64,000 nt of DNA from Larix kaempferi (lineage: Eukaryota > Streptophyta > Pinopsida > Pinales > Pinaceae), in NCBI GenBank assembly GCA_027924585.1, contig BSBM01001440.1:594001-658000 (forward strand), read 5' to 3'. Positions within the stretch are counted from its first letter, which is position 1; the number at the start of each line of letters is the position of its first letter. Of the stretch, positions 22,903 to 34,433 are shown one piece after another. The notes under the pieces were generated by a model that ran no database searches, was not told where the DNA came from, and worked only from the letters and a program-made list of their open reading frames with translations. The translations under genes were made by a program, and so were the position numbers.

Positions 22903-24680
22903 CTAGGATTTAGCAAAGGTTATGTAGCAATTATCTTTATTGTCTTTCTTCAAAGTTCAATACCATTATTGGGAGTGACATGCCCATTTGAGTTTCCTTG
23001 AACAAAACCATTTTTTGGTATAAATATCATACATTTTACTATTGGTTATGTGATGTAAGTACATCCATTATGATGTCATGTAATAGAAGGTTTATGTGGG
23101 AATAATTTTTTATGTAGCATTCAACACCATTTTTTTTACAAGAGATGTTTGATTATTACATTACTTTTTGGTTGATTGTTTAATTTTATAGGGAAGCCTA
23201 TTCATCTAGTTCAATACCAAGAGAGAAGGTTGAGGGATTCATGTTGTCTGCCTCAAAATTTATCAACATATGCTTAGTAGAAAAAATATGAATAACACTG
23301 GAGAAGTGTATGTTTTTGTGCTTTAACATGTGAAATAATATTTCCATAAATTGATTGTTAGTTAACTCTTTGATTCCATTTTTTAAGGATTTGTGAACGC
23401 TTAAATTTCACACACATGCAATATTTTGTCTAGTCTTGCAGTAAGGGATCATGAACATATAGCATGCATTCCATCGAAGACGTCCTCATTAGATCCAAAA
23501 AGTAGAATGAGTCCAAAAATGATAGAGACGGTGTAAAAAAGAGGTAGCATGGTTATACCCATAATAGCCCGTGCTATAGCATGTATTATCAGTTATGTTC
23601 CCATGGTATCCTAGTGTGGATTTTCCTTTGAAATCCACATGATTTTGAAAAGTGAAGGATCCAAAAATTTGAATTTGGCTCCTCATGTACATATGATCAT
23701 TAATTGGCCCCCCTTTGTGTACTTTGGAGCTAGATCATGGAGTTAATCCACATTTGGACCTAGTTGTTACTTGGACACCTATTGGCCTATAAAAGGAAGC
23801 CATGGGCATGCATATAAAGAGATAAAATTCAGAGCAAGGTTAAACTGTTGGAATTTTGTTGGGACTTCTTCCACCTCTTCCCATATGTATTAGCATTCCT
23901 CAATATCCCTTTCCACATTCCTCCAAGAGGCAAGTGTTTCTCCCATTTATTCTTCCAAGTTATTTACCATTTAGTGTGGACAAAAAGGACATCCTTAAGA
24001 GAGATTGTTGGCTTTCATTGAAGATCACACCTCCTACGTGAAACCACATGTAACAAGCTTAACCATTGGGAAATCTAAATTGGTTCTAGCATTTACTTCT
24101 TGTTGTGGTTTCCATATTATCACTCCCTTTGATTTTCCTTTCATGTTACTTTCAAATTTTTGTTTTATTTTGTTTTTATTTTCTAACAAGAGCTTGTACG
24201 ATCAATTTGGATCCAATCATATTTTATTTTAGTAACACAATAATGGGCCTTGTTTACAACCTCAAAGGATTTCACCCCGAACATGGGAAGTGATGCACAT
24301 GTTTGTGAAAATTTTTCCACAATAGTATGTATGGTGACTCCAGTTCATTTTTGTTCATTTCTCTTTAACTAGGTTGTTGTTTGCTAAATAGCTAATTTTG
24401 GAGTCTACTCTTGTGCATGAGAATAGGTCCATACCCTTTCTTAACACCTATTTTGGTTTCCACCAAGGAAAGAGTCTGGAAACCCAAAAATAGCTAAGTG
24501 TTGAGCAAATCCAAGCTAAAATGACCAAGCCATAGCAAGAAAATGAGAAAAAACAAGGCAAGAGGGCTCTTCTGCAAGAAAAACTAGCAAAAAGGGCTCT
24601 TACACAGGAAAAAACAACAAAAGGGATTCTTCTGCAACCAAAGGAGGTTTGACAGCCACGATTGAATGGCGGGATCAGAT
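22903..24680. other. No gene seen
   Basis: AT-rich with short overlapping frames only. The stretch 23,700-24,300 reads like an LTR promoter region with a TATA box, but I found no partner LTR. Confidence 0.4.
23788..23796 (+). promoter_or_regulatory. TATA box candidate
   Basis: TATAAAAGG in the context GGCCTATAAAAGGAAGCC, a near-ideal plant TATA box, followed 20-60 bases later by AT-poor leader sequence. No gene follows directly; it may belong to a decayed LTR. Confidence 0.4.
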
Positions 24681-24689
24681 CCGTGGTTG

Positions 24690-25140
24690 AAAATGCGATC
24701 CAGAAGTCAATTTTCGAGTTCCGCATCCGCATTGTAGAAAATAAATTTTCCAAGGATATAAAAAGCAGGGTTTCCAATTTCCGCAATCCACATTGCAAAT
24801 TTCGGATTGTAGAAAGGCCATTATTCAAAGAGGCGAAAAAGTAAGTTAGTTTCCGATTCCCGCAATCCACATTGCGAAAAGGCCATTTTCCAAAGGGCGA
24901 AAAAGTAAGTTTTTGACTCTCGCATTCCACATTGCGGATTGTGGAAAGGTTATTTTCCAAGAACGCAAAAAAAAAGTTTCTGCATCCCGCATCGTGCATT
25001 GTGGATTGCGGAAAGACAATTTTCCAGTAGGCATAAAATCAAGTTTTTGAATACCGCATCCCGCATTGCAGATTGCGGATTGCAAAAAGGCCATTGCAGA
25101 AAGGCAATTGCGGAAATCCAGTTGCGTATTGAGAAAAGTT
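24690..25140. repeat. ~65-80 bp degenerate tandem repeat with internal palindromes
   Basis: About six units share the order: CCGCAATCCACATTGC-like word, GGATTGTGGAAAGG, CCATTTTCCAAG, GCGAAAAAGTAAGTTTTTGA. Within a unit, the CCGCAATC and GATTGCGG words are reverse complements, so each can fold on itself. Open frames on the minus strand across it (24,448-24,999 and 24,846-25,181) are by-products of the repeat; I do not call them genes. Confidence 0.65.
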
Positions 25141-25431
25141 TTGCAGAGTAAATCATGATTGCCGGGAATGAAGATTTTCACAGAGAAATGGCACGTTTGA
25201 GAGTAGGGAAGGGGCCTATTTCAGTTACCTATCCTAATCAACCTAAGACGGCCCGATCCGAAGGACGAGCAGATGGCTTTCGTGGCCCAATGGTGCACTG
25301 CTAGCACAAGTGATTCCCTTCCTTCGCGCATGACAAAATTAGGAGCTGTTGATGCAGGAAACCCAACTCGAACTGCCTCATCATTATTAGTCCGAGTTTT
25401 TTCTAGAGCAGTTAGAATATTTTGATGTAAG

Positions 25432-25439
25432 CCTATAAA
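25432..25439 (+). promoter_or_regulatory. TATA box candidate upstream of SRR1-like copy 1
   Basis: CCTATAAAGGAAGG, about 345 bases before the SRR1-like ATG. The sequence between has CT-rich leader, an AATTCAATGAAAAG word, and ends in a GATAG acceptor just before the ATG, which suggests a 5'-leader intron. Assignment is inferred. Confidence 0.35.
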
Positions 25440-25780
25440 GGAAGGTTCCGAAGAGGACTAAAGGGTTGGATTTTTTTTGTTTCAAAGAGATTACTGCTCT
25501 ATGCCTGTATTTGAACTCGGCCTTTTAATTCAATGAAAAGACCCGATTCTGGAGCTTGAGATTCCTGTGATGTGTGTTCTCATGTCGGTTATTTCCTATA
25601 TATGTGTTCTTGCTTTGTATTTCCATTGATTGTTTGCTTCTATAATACCTAGATATCAAGATTACATGGTTTGGAATTCATGCCCACATGCTCCAGACTC
25701 CATATGACTATGACTAGGTATTCCATCCTTTTCCTCTCGAACCATTCATTCTATTCATTGACTGGTTTTGATAGGAAATA

Positions 25781-26640
25781 ATGGAGGGTGACTCAGAAGT
25801 ACAAATTAGCTTAAAAGTAGAGAAAATAGTCAAGAACATACAGCTCGCTCTCCAAAAATTGGAGAAATCTTCATTCTATACAGAATTTATGAAACAAATA
25901 CAAGACCCAGAAATGGTGGCTCTAATAAAACGGTTGATAGGCACAGACCCAGTTCATTCTCAGTTACAAGTCGTTCTCTATGGTGTTGGCGAGATGGATC
26001 CTATTGATATGGTGAAAGATGTAGAGTCTCATCACATGAAGTTAAGTTTGGCCATTTTGTTAAAAGAAAAAATTGAATGGGTGCATGATATCGTGGTTTA
26101 CGATCCAGTGTTGTCAATAGTGGAGCAAAAAGCTATACATGCCTTCGACTGCATTTGTCTCTCTGTTAACGAAAATGGCAGACGGAAAGTGAATAGACCG
26201 ACCCTTTTTTTTCATGCCTCACTGCAATATTGATCTCATTGACAGAGTACTGCGGGCAAACTAGACGCTTGAAAAATTGAATAAGATTATTATAAAGGGC
26301 AACAATTTTAAGAGTTACGAATTACTCGAATCAGGTTTTCGATATCGCAGTATCACTGAGAAAATCCCAGTAATTCTAGACAGTGATCATATGCTACATG
26401 AAGCGGCGCTTCCACATAGAGATATTTCTTTAGACGGCGGACGCCATTGTTCAATTGAGCCACTGTATAAGCATTGCTTTTCTAACATAAGTTGGCATTT
26501 CTTTGACTACGATGGCTCGTTGCACGGATTCCAAAGGCAGGACCCAGAAATGTTCACACCAGATTATGTAAAAAGTAAAAGAATGACTGAGGAGATGATT
26601 AATAGATTATGTAAAAAGTAAAAGAACGGCTGAGGAGATG
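25781..26640 (+). pseudogene. SRR1-like protein, copy 1 (frameshifted)
   Basis: The ATG at 25,781 lies 8 bases after a likely 3' splice site (GGTTTTGATAG). The reading contains the SRR1 domain in order: QLQVVLYGVGEM (residues ~61-72), KLSLAILLKEKI (~87-98), VVYDPVLSIVEQKAI (~105-119), LSVNENGRR (~127-135), then PTLFF. A T-run near 26,205 has one base too many compared with copy 2, so the frame breaks. The sequence continues in another phase (26,277-26,621) with GNNFKSYELLESGFRYRSIT and later SWHFFDYDGSLHGFQ. In Arabidopsis, SRR1 acts in phytochrome-B signalling and the circadian clock; its biochemical role is unknown. The same block occurs at 46,055. Base-level breaks make this copy a pseudogene unless the T-run is a sequencing error. 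Confidence 0.75.
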
Positions 26641-26647
26641 ATTAATA
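26562..26647. repeat. 43-bp tandem duplication inside SRR1-like copy 1
   Basis: GATTATGTAAAAAGTAAAAG at 26,562 recurs at 26,605, followed by the same ...GCTGAGGAGATGATTAATA words. Copy 2 has this sequence once (near 47,452), so the duplication arose in copy 1. 43 is not a multiple of 3, so it shifts the frame. Confidence 0.9.
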
Positions 26648-27117
26648 AAATACATCTGGGACAAGAAAAATTGGAGAAATCTACCTTTTACAGAAAATTC
26701 ATGCAGTAAATGCAGGATCTAGAAAAGGAGAGACGAATAGAAAACGTGATAGGAAAAGGCCCACATCATTCAAAATTCCAGGTTGTTCTCCATGGCATTG
26801 GAGTGGAGGAGCCAAATGATCACATGCAGTTATCTTTCGCCATTTTATTGAGAGAGAAATTTTATTGGGTAAATGATATCGCGGTATACGAATTGGGTTT
26901 GTCTACATTGGAACGAATAGTCATGAAGGCCCTCAAATGCTCTATTTTCTGTCCGAGCAAACAATGGTCAATGGTCAGTGGACAGGCTCACACTTTTCTT
27001 CATTCCCCGCTCCCAAATGTTCCAATATATCAGTACAGTGGAGATGAATTGGTCACCAGCAAAGTTGAAGAATGTTATTATATTAGGCGAGAGAAAGTAA
27101 ACCATAATACGCACTGA
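26641..27117 (+). pseudogene. Second, partial SRR1-like domain in tandem
   Basis: After the duplication, a second SRR1-type reading begins (LGQEKLEKSTFYRKFMQ, one stop, then MQDLEKERR), followed by SKFQVVLHGIG, HMQLSFAILLREKFYWVNDI and VYELGLSTLERIVMKALKC. These match, block for block, the first domain (SQLQVVLYGVG; HHMKLSLAILLKEK; VYDPVLSIVEQKAI). The Asp-Pro of DPV is lost (ELG), and the C-terminal half after KCSIF no longer resembles the family. It lies downstream of the first domain on the same strand, so the ancestor was probably a two-domain protein or two tandem genes. Copy 2 keeps only the first ~15 residues of it. Confidence 0.6.
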
Positions 27118-27119
27118 GC

Positions 27120-29550
27120 AAATACTAATTTATGATGTTGTTGGTAAGTGGAAAAAATTCTAAGTAAAAAGATAAGAGGGTGTTTCCATATGTGGTTATG
27201 TTAAATAATTTTTGAAAAGCTTTATCATAGAAATATGTTTTCGTAATCATAGTAATATGTTTTCCTAGAGATTACTAAATATTTATGCCTTCTTTTTTGC
27301 CAAAGTGATATCCCATCACAACCAAGTACTTTCCCTCATCCCTAGTAGGGGATTCTTGATTCCTAATAGATCGGTTCTCATTCATTTCTAATTCTTAAAT
27401 TGATAGGAATTTGAATTACAGTGGTGCTTTCAAATTTGGGATATAATAGAGCCTAACTGGGTACAAATTTTAAGACTTGTTTTCATCCATGTTGTCTTGT
27501 TATTTGAATTTCTTAGTTGCTTCTAAGCTTTAGAAAGTACCCTCAATTCTCTTTGTAGTCTCTCGAGGTCATCTTTTGTCAAAGCAGGCATGTGGAATAA
27601 TATCCCCTTTCTTATTGATCCCTTCCCTACAACTTGTAGTCAGACTATCCGCAATCAAAGTTTCCAATTGTGGCACTAGAGCCATGACTTCAATACCAAA
27701 ACCTATAATATTTTCGACCCTTATTGCATTTGTTGCATTAGTTGACAGGGCTCAATCTAGTAGATCCAAATTTTTTTTTGTCTAATACGATTCCAACCTT
27801 ATATATAGAGCCCATTGCTTGCACATATGCCAAAAGAATTTTCAGCTAATATCTAACTTCGATCCCTCAGCAGTGTAAATTCAAATTTGTCTACCCACAA
27901 ATGTGTGATAGTTCTAAAAATATCTTAATATATTTTTACTCATCTATGCTTCTCCAAGCTTTTTGTCTTAGAGATTCCCATATTATCTAAAGAATATAGT
28001 TTTCTTACTACACTTACAAGGTTACTTATAGCCTGCTTCACTTGTGTTATTGTAATGTTCTCGAGCCTTAACTAAGGTTAAGGATGCTAATATTAGGTTA
28101 ATTTTAAGAACAACATATCGAGACAAAATATAATTAGCTAACACTTCAAATATTCCAACTCTTGATTCTAGAGTCAAATCATTTGTTAAAGTTGTGATAT
28201 TTAATTAATTACTTAATTAAGATAATTACGACACTTAATTAAGTTAATTGAGACACTTAACTAAGTTAATTACCAAGAGTCATAATTGCATCAAAATATG
28301 ATTAAGGCATAGTATTCATCATCCTTAGTGAGAATGAGGTCCTAAAACCCATTCATGCAATATAAATTGTCGAAACCACGATTGTCAAATAATTGAGTAT
28401 TGTTCTTATTAGTTTTTGGAAACTAAGTTAAGTTATGGTGTTGTTAAGTGTGTTCTATTGGTGAGGCTGAACAGTAATAAAATAACACATCAATACACAT
28501 CTGTAGGACATAACCTACAACCACACCATAATCAAGCAAAACAAAAGGCACCAACAGCAATCACAACCCACAAAATCATCTCCTGACGGTTGTCCCCTAT
28601 AGCCATTTTTCACTAATAAATTTCAAATTGTATGGTTGCTTCTCTCCAACTATGAATCAATACTAAATTCAGATTACATATACAAACTTGGATATGCAAA
28701 TAGGAGTAGATCCATGCACATAATATCTCCAATGTAGCAACTGGTGCACTCAACCTAGCACTGGAAAAACACTGAACCAAAAAGGACATATCTTGGTCAT
28801 CGAGAAAGTTTTTTTTGACAAAACGAAAGGCGATCCTTAAAAAAAACGATGTTCCGAACACAATGGAATAGGTCCAAAGGGAGTAGAAATGGTAAGTATG
28901 CCACCCACAAATATTTAAAACCCAGTGTATCCATTGACAAAGGGAGGATCCACACGCCTTCGAGCATGATATTCGAGGCATATGGCCTGCAATTAATGCA
29001 GAGAGTTGACTATTGTGTACATAGTTCGAGACAGAGATACCAAGGGGGTCTAGAAGTGAAGCTAGCAGAAGTATATAGTCAAATTATCACAATTTTTTGA
29101 GATGAGTTCACTGGTGCAAACAGAATTTGGTTCCAACCAACAATTTTTTTTGGCATCATGAGAATTGAGGTATTGCCATGTAATTTTCCATGATTTTTGC
29201 TGAGATAATATAAAGGCCTCTCCACTAATAAGTGGTCCTAGATATGTATTCCATTATTGGGATGAAATCCATTATCAAGCTCGTGTGCAATTATGTTCTC
29301 TTGTCTTCATGTGTATGCCTTTCTTTTATGCTTCTTCATTTATGTTACACATAAGCTTTGTTCATGCTCTTCAATGCAATTCATGTTATAGTCATCGAAT
29401 AAAATATATCGTATCAATCAAGATCAAAGCCTCCATCGGAGGAGAATGGAAAAGTAATAAGCAACAAAGAGATTGTCGCCAATAGCTCAAACCATAAAAT
29501 CACTATAAGATATCCTCCCAAGAAAAACCAGAAACAAAAAATCTCCAGTG
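27120..29550. other. No gene seen
   Basis: AT-rich, with scattered short frames and no recognisable domain or RNA gene. Contains one small tandem repeat, listed next. Confidence 0.5.
28211..28275. repeat. 22-bp tandem repeat, 3 copies
   Basis: ACTTAATTAAGATAATTACG, ACTTAATTAAGTTAATTGAG and ACTTAACTAAGTTAATTACC start at 28,211, 28,233 and 28,255. Confidence 0.85.
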
Positions 29551-29559
29551 AAATTCAAG

Positions 29560-30110
29560 GGGAGTTTTAAGAAGATCAAACCACCTACCTTCAATCGTAA
29601 AGTAAAGACAAGTGAAGAAGTTGAGGCTTGGCTATTGGGAATGAAAAAGTAATTTCAAATCTACAATTTTGACAAAAATATGAAGGTTTGGTTGGTTGTG
29701 CATAATCTCACCACCTAATCATCTATTTGGTGGAAAGATGTCAAAACTACTAATTAGCTCAAGGAGAGGGATATTGAGTGGAGGGAATTCAAGGAATAAT
29801 TCCGAAAGAAATATCTATCATAAAGGTTCTACGAAAGGAAAATAAAAGAGTTCCATGAACTCAAGATGGGACATATGAATATGGAGGATCTAATTCACAA
29901 TTTTTTTGGAATTACCGCATTATGTTCCTTACATTAAAGAGGGAAAAGTTAAGATCCACTGATTCCTGAGTTGCCTACCCCAAAAATTTCCCATACATAA
30001 TTGAGTTTGACTATGGAAAGGACCTGGAGGATACCTTTCACAAGGAAAGAGTCTATTATGAGCAGAGCTAGCAAAAAATGGAGAAGAAACAAAGTCTATA
30101 GGATAAGAAA
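29560..30110 (+). pseudogene. Gag relic of an older Ty3/gypsy element
   Basis: Reading the plus strand through stops gives FKKIKPPTFN, EEVEAWLLGMKK, FQIYNFDKNMKVWL, SIWWKDVK, DIEWREFKE, FRKKYLS and RFYERKIKEFHELKMGHMN. This aligns with the chromovirus Gag at 16,195-17,157 (EEWLLGMNKYF; ARWWRDLK; ERFFDKKIKEFYVLKMG), so the two elements are related. At least six stops break it. No zinc knuckle could be placed with confidence. Confidence 0.7.
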
Positions 30111-30429
30111 GGAAAAAACATGAACAACGAAAGAAGGGATATAATCCTCCTATCACAAAAAATTAGGAAAATTCACAATAGCAATGGTTTTGTTAAAAGT
30201 AAAATCCGATAGGATGCTCCTGGTCATAGTAGAAAGAAACTTGGTGGAACTATTAGAAGGAAACAAAAAGGGACTAACATGGAACCTCTTTGATGTTGGG
30301 GCTAGGGAGAAAATCACTAATATGTGAACTTCCCTCATAACAGTAAGACTAATAAGACAGTTCACAATATGCAAGAAGATACTATAGTAAATGACATGTC
30401 CAGAGTTCAAAAGATCTGTGCATCTTTGG

Positions 30430-30760
30430 ACAAATCATAGGGTGATCATCAATTTCCAATCACGAAAGTGGTAGGTAAAATTTATGATAAATCCATTTCC
30501 ATCCTCATTAATCTAGGTTCTTGCAAGAGTTATGTTTCCCCTAAATTGTCGAACAATGTATGCTGTAGAAAAGAAAGTTTTAGCAGGCATGGCTAGTTCA
30601 GCTATCCACGAGGAAAAAAAGAGGTTTCTGAATTTGCAAAATATAGTATCTTTGAACTAGATGGAGTGACGATAGTAGAAAAATTAATTATTTTACCATT
30701 GGGATCCTATGTTATGCTCATAGGAATGGACTGGTTATAAAAGTATAATTTTTTCTTGAA
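30430..30760 (+). pseudogene. Protease relic of the older gypsy element
   Basis: KIYDKSISILINLGSCKSYVS corresponds to the retropepsin active-site strand, with the catalytic Asp replaced by Asn (N-L-G-S), and YVMLIGMDWL to the second motif. Frames shift between the blocks. Confidence 0.6.
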
Positions 30761-30929
30761 TTGCTACACAAATATTTTCACTTGTGAATATGAGAAGGTA
30801 AATATCATAACTATAAATGGCATACTTCGTAAGGTATCAATGAGTCATATCTCTACCTTATAGTTATATGTAGTATAGTTGATAGATGTTGGATAAAGGA
30901 ATGAAACTAAGATCAAAGATTATCCTATA

Positions 30930-31562
30930 TTGAAAGACGACCGAGACATATTTCCTGAAGAAGTAACTTGATTTCCTCTCAAGAGATATCTAGAATTCAC
31001 CATTGACTTTGTACTAGGATCAATACCTATATCGAATGCACCATATCAAATGAGCAACCTAGAGTTATTAGAACTTAAACTATAGTTGCAGGAGCTTCTA
31101 GAAGAAGGTTACATTAGATATAATGTTTCACCATGGGGAGCTCCAGTTCTATTTGTTAAGAAGAACGATGGAACCTTGAGATTGTGCATCAATTACTGGA
31201 AGTTGAACAAAGTAATTATAAAGAACATGTATCCTCTAACCATAATTGATTATCTATTCAACCAATTCCAAGGGGGAATTTGTTCTCTAAGACTGATATA
31301 AGATTTAGATATAACTAGATTTAGATCAGATATCAGGACATTCATAAAACTTCCTTTAGGACTCAATATGGACATTATGAACAGTATTTTCTGTAAGTAC
31401 CAAGATAAATTTATGTTAGTATTTGTAGACGACATCCTCATCTATTCAAGGACGAAGGAGGAGCACAAGGAACATCTAAGAATAGTCCTGCAGATCTTGC
31501 GAGAGCACCAACTTTGCGTGAAGTTTAATAAGTGTTATTTATTTCAAGAATATATTACGTAA
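30930..31562 (+). pseudogene. Reverse transcriptase relic of the older gypsy element
   Basis: Shows [40 protein letters not shown] and [17 protein letters not shown]. After a gap of lost sequence come MNSIFCKYQDKFMLVFVDDI (catalytic box V-D-D) and LRIVLQILREHQLCVKFNKC. The [12 protein letters not shown] region containing the first catalytic Asp is eroded (SLRLI, then a stop). Strand and order match gag and protease to the left. Confidence 0.8.
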
Positions 31563-31599
31563 TTTAAGAGCAGGGGGTCGCACTGGGCCATATAAACTT

Positions 31600-32830
31600 A
31601 CAGCTATTATAGAATGGCCTACCCCAACAACTGTAGAAGGTATTTGGTCGTTCATGGGACTGTGTGGTTACTACCACAAATTTAATAAAGAGTTCTCAAA
31701 TATTTCTCATCCTATAACATCGTTATAGCAAGAGGAAGCTAAATTCATTTGATCAGATAAATGTGAGGCAAGTTTTCAGGAGCTGAAATGACTATTGACT
31801 ACTACCCCCATCTTAAGAATTGTAGATTCCTATGGAGATTTTGTTGTCTACATAGGTTCCTGCAAAGAAATATTAGGAGGAGTACTAATTCAAAATTATC
31901 ATGTGATTTTCTATGAGTTGAGAAATCTTAAATACTATGAAATAAACTATGCAACCCATGTAGAACTAGCTACAATATTTCACGCACTAAGAATGTGGAA
32001 GTATCACCTAATTGGGAGGAGATTTGTGCTAAAGACATGTAATATTGGGTTGAAATCATTAGGGGAGTTTTGAGGTCTAAAATGGGCATCCTAAGAGAAA
32101 TAATAAAATAAGAGTTAAAATAATAAAATAAGGGTTCTCAATTTTGTAGGTGAAAAATAAAAACTAGTTTTTCTTATCATAATTTTGACACCTCTCCTTA
32201 TTTGTTTACCCAAATTTCAAGTTTGGGCACTCATTGGATGCAAAATTCAATTCTACATCCAACAATTACCCACATAGCATAATTTTGAGGCAGTGACTTC
32301 ATGAAAAATGAAAAATTCAATAAAAAATGTATTTTAATAAATACAATATTTTTTTATTGAATATTTCATTTGCCATGTTGTGGGTACCTCAAAAGTATGA
32401 AGGGTGGGTATTTTTTGGATGTGGATTTGAATTTCGCATCCAACGAGTGCCCAAACATGAAATTTGGGTAAACTGATCAAGAGATATGTCAAAAATACAA
32501 TAAGAAAAAGTAGCTTTTCTTTTTCCCTCCAATTTGTTTTACAAATTTTACCCCCATGGTTGACATCATCGTCTTGAATCCCATTGGTTCTTATAAAGTG
32601 AATTTTGATGGTAATTTTTTTTATTTTGAGGCCTATTTTTTACTTCAAAACTCCCCTAATGATAAGTTCAACCAATTTAACATAAATGATTGGTAGGTAA
32701 TATGGTTGGCCTTTCTGAGAGAATATGACTTTGAAATAAGGCACATTAAAGGAAAGGAAAACACTATTGTTGATGCTCTTAGTAGGAGAATTCAACTACT
32801 ATACTCGACTACTATTGATACTATGGAGAC
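31600..32830 (+). pseudogene. RNase H relic split by a foldback element
   Basis: Left of the insertion: TPILRIVDSYGDFVVYIGSC, where the catalytic Asp of the usual DAS is replaced, and ELATIFHALRMWKYHLIG. Right of it, from 32,657: KFNQFNINDW, then WLAFLREYDFEIRHIKGKEN and TIVDALSRRIQLL. The chromovirus has the equivalent LKHIKGKENKIVDALSH. Past 32,830 the frame continues with stops and fades out by about 33,000; integrase is not seen. Confidence 0.75.
32062..32656. mobile_element. 595-bp foldback/MITE with TA duplication
   Basis: Ends are GGGGAGTTTTGA and TCAAAACTCCCC, perfect inverted repeats, with TA on both outer sides (32,060-32,061 and 32,657-32,658). Inner arms also pair: ATTTTGACACCTCTCCTTAT...CAAATTTCAAGTTTGGGCAC (about 32,166-32,250) against GTGCCCAAACATGAAATTTG...GATATGTCAAAAAT (about 32,426-32,516). 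Most of the element therefore folds into one long hairpin. It has no coding capacity. The TA duplication fits Tc1/mariner-type elements, although the terminal words are not the common Stowaway ones. Confidence 0.85.
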
Positions 32831-32839
32831 TGATCTCAA

Positions 32840-34010
32840 AGGTAAGATAAGAACCACCTATGAATAATATGAGTATTACCAGAAGATCTAGTCAATATTG
32901 CAAATAGAGAAGACATAACAACAAAAAGGAGACATCAATGTCAGCAAGGATCGATTACTCATGTAGAAAGGCATATTATATAATTTTTCAAGTATAAAAT
33001 CTTTGAATAGTAACTCCATCATAAAATCATAGTAGAAATGTATATGTTGTAGAAACATATAGGCTCCTTCTAATTAGTTTATTCGTCTTCTATATATTTA
33101 CTATAAAGAGAAACAGAAGCAAGTAGTCACTCAGTCTTGATTTAAACTATTCGCCTCTTAGGAGCAACTCCATAGTCACTCTGAATAGGTGGCCTACTCT
33201 CATTCTTTCTCCCATCCTATGTAAAAAAAGGATGGAAATTTAAGGGATCTAAATTTATTTATTAATTATCTATTTGTATAAAAACTTTGACATGATAAAT
33301 TTTATGTGGTTTTGATTTGAATTGTATCATTATCCTTCTATACTATAATATCTCTTCTCGCATATACCATTATTTGTCAAGTTGTTTCCTACTTGCTATA
33401 AGGTATTCAATGGTCCACACATTTACATTTTTCTATACAAACTCATCTAGAAAACTCTGTGATTGCTATGCTAAAATCCTTTAGAGACGCATCAAATTTT
33501 AAGGCATAATGGAATAAGTAGAAAATACAAACCTTCGTTGTTGAAATTCTACATAGAACATAGTGAATTTTAGGAACAATCCGTCCATATTTATGCTATA
33601 GTATAAAACAATCTTGCAAATTGGACTCATTAATTGGAGAATTGCTCACTATTATCATGGTGTGAGATGGTGGATTGAAAAGTATTGTCTTGTTGAAGGA
33701 ATTTATTTTAATTTGATAATTATGATTGTTTATATTAATGCTTTGAGATAGAAAGCTTAATTATTAATAACATAATTAGGTGATTATAAATCAATAATAT
33801 TATATACAAATCCATTTAAAATAGAAAAGTAAGGAAATATTAATGTGGAATTGGAATGGAAAAGGAAATCAATTATCTTTTTGGAGAAGGAAATTGTTCC
33901 ATAGTTGTGACATCTATAAAAAATAACTGTGTCAAAAATAATGGTCGCAGCAAGTTAAGTAACCATGCCAAACGTAACCGTGGTAGAACGTTACTGTAAA
34001 TCAGGTATAT
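32840..34010. other. No gene seen
   Basis: AT-rich, probably the decayed remainder of the gypsy relic at its left end. No domain or RNA gene recognised. Confidence 0.4.
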
Positions 34011-34130
34011 AATTGTAGTGTCCATATCCGAATACACTAAAATCCAATAGAGAATAACTCCATGTGAAAAAATAAATAATATTAAATATGAATTGATAAA
34101 TAAGATGATATTACATTTACAAAATATGTT

Positions 34131-34356
34131 GACTTTTTTTTCTTCCTTGGAATATGTCGTGGGAAAACCCTCATGTACTTCCCCTCATTTCAAGGATGGT
34201 ACCCAAGGTAAACCACCGGCCCTGATTACGGGGCATAACCTAATGGGGACATCAAGTGAGGCCCTTAACTATCTATGTATAACAACTCGTGGATTTGACC
34301 CCGAGACCTTCTACTTACAACTCACAGCTCTCAACCACTTGAGCTAACCCACCGGC
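34131..34356 (-). mobile_element. tRNA-derived SINE
   Basis: On the minus strand the element opens GCCGGTGGGT, then TAGCTCAAGTGG (A box, 34,346-34,335) and GGGTCAAATCC (B box, 34,301-34,291). The 33-base spacing is as in tRNA genes, giving an internal RNA polymerase III promoter. A tRNA-unrelated body follows, and an A-rich end (AAGGAAGAAAAAAAAG). It is flanked by the 13-mer TACAAAATATGTT on both sides (34,118-34,130 and 34,357-34,369), the hallmark of LINE-driven insertion. The B box departs slightly from GGTTCRANNCC. It has no coding capacity. Confidence 0.88.
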
Positions 34357-34433
34357 TACAAAATATGTTTTATTTTATAAATTCCTTCATGCTTTCTCAA
34401 CATAAAGGGCTCACCCTTTGCTTATATATATAA

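Noticed and set aside
24448-25181. Minus-strand protein of 110-180 residues
   Set aside because: Produced by the degenerate tandem repeat at 24,690-25,140; the peptide repeats with the DNA unit and differs in each frame.
25200-25600. Endogenous pararetrovirus promoter (CCTATAAAGGAAGG with leader)
   Set aside because: Only a TATA-like context is shared; no coat, movement or pararetroviral polymerase sequence is present.
34291-34346. Functional tRNA gene (A and B boxes)
   Set aside because: No acceptor stem or cloverleaf beyond the boxes; the body, A-rich tail and 13-bp duplication make it a SINE.
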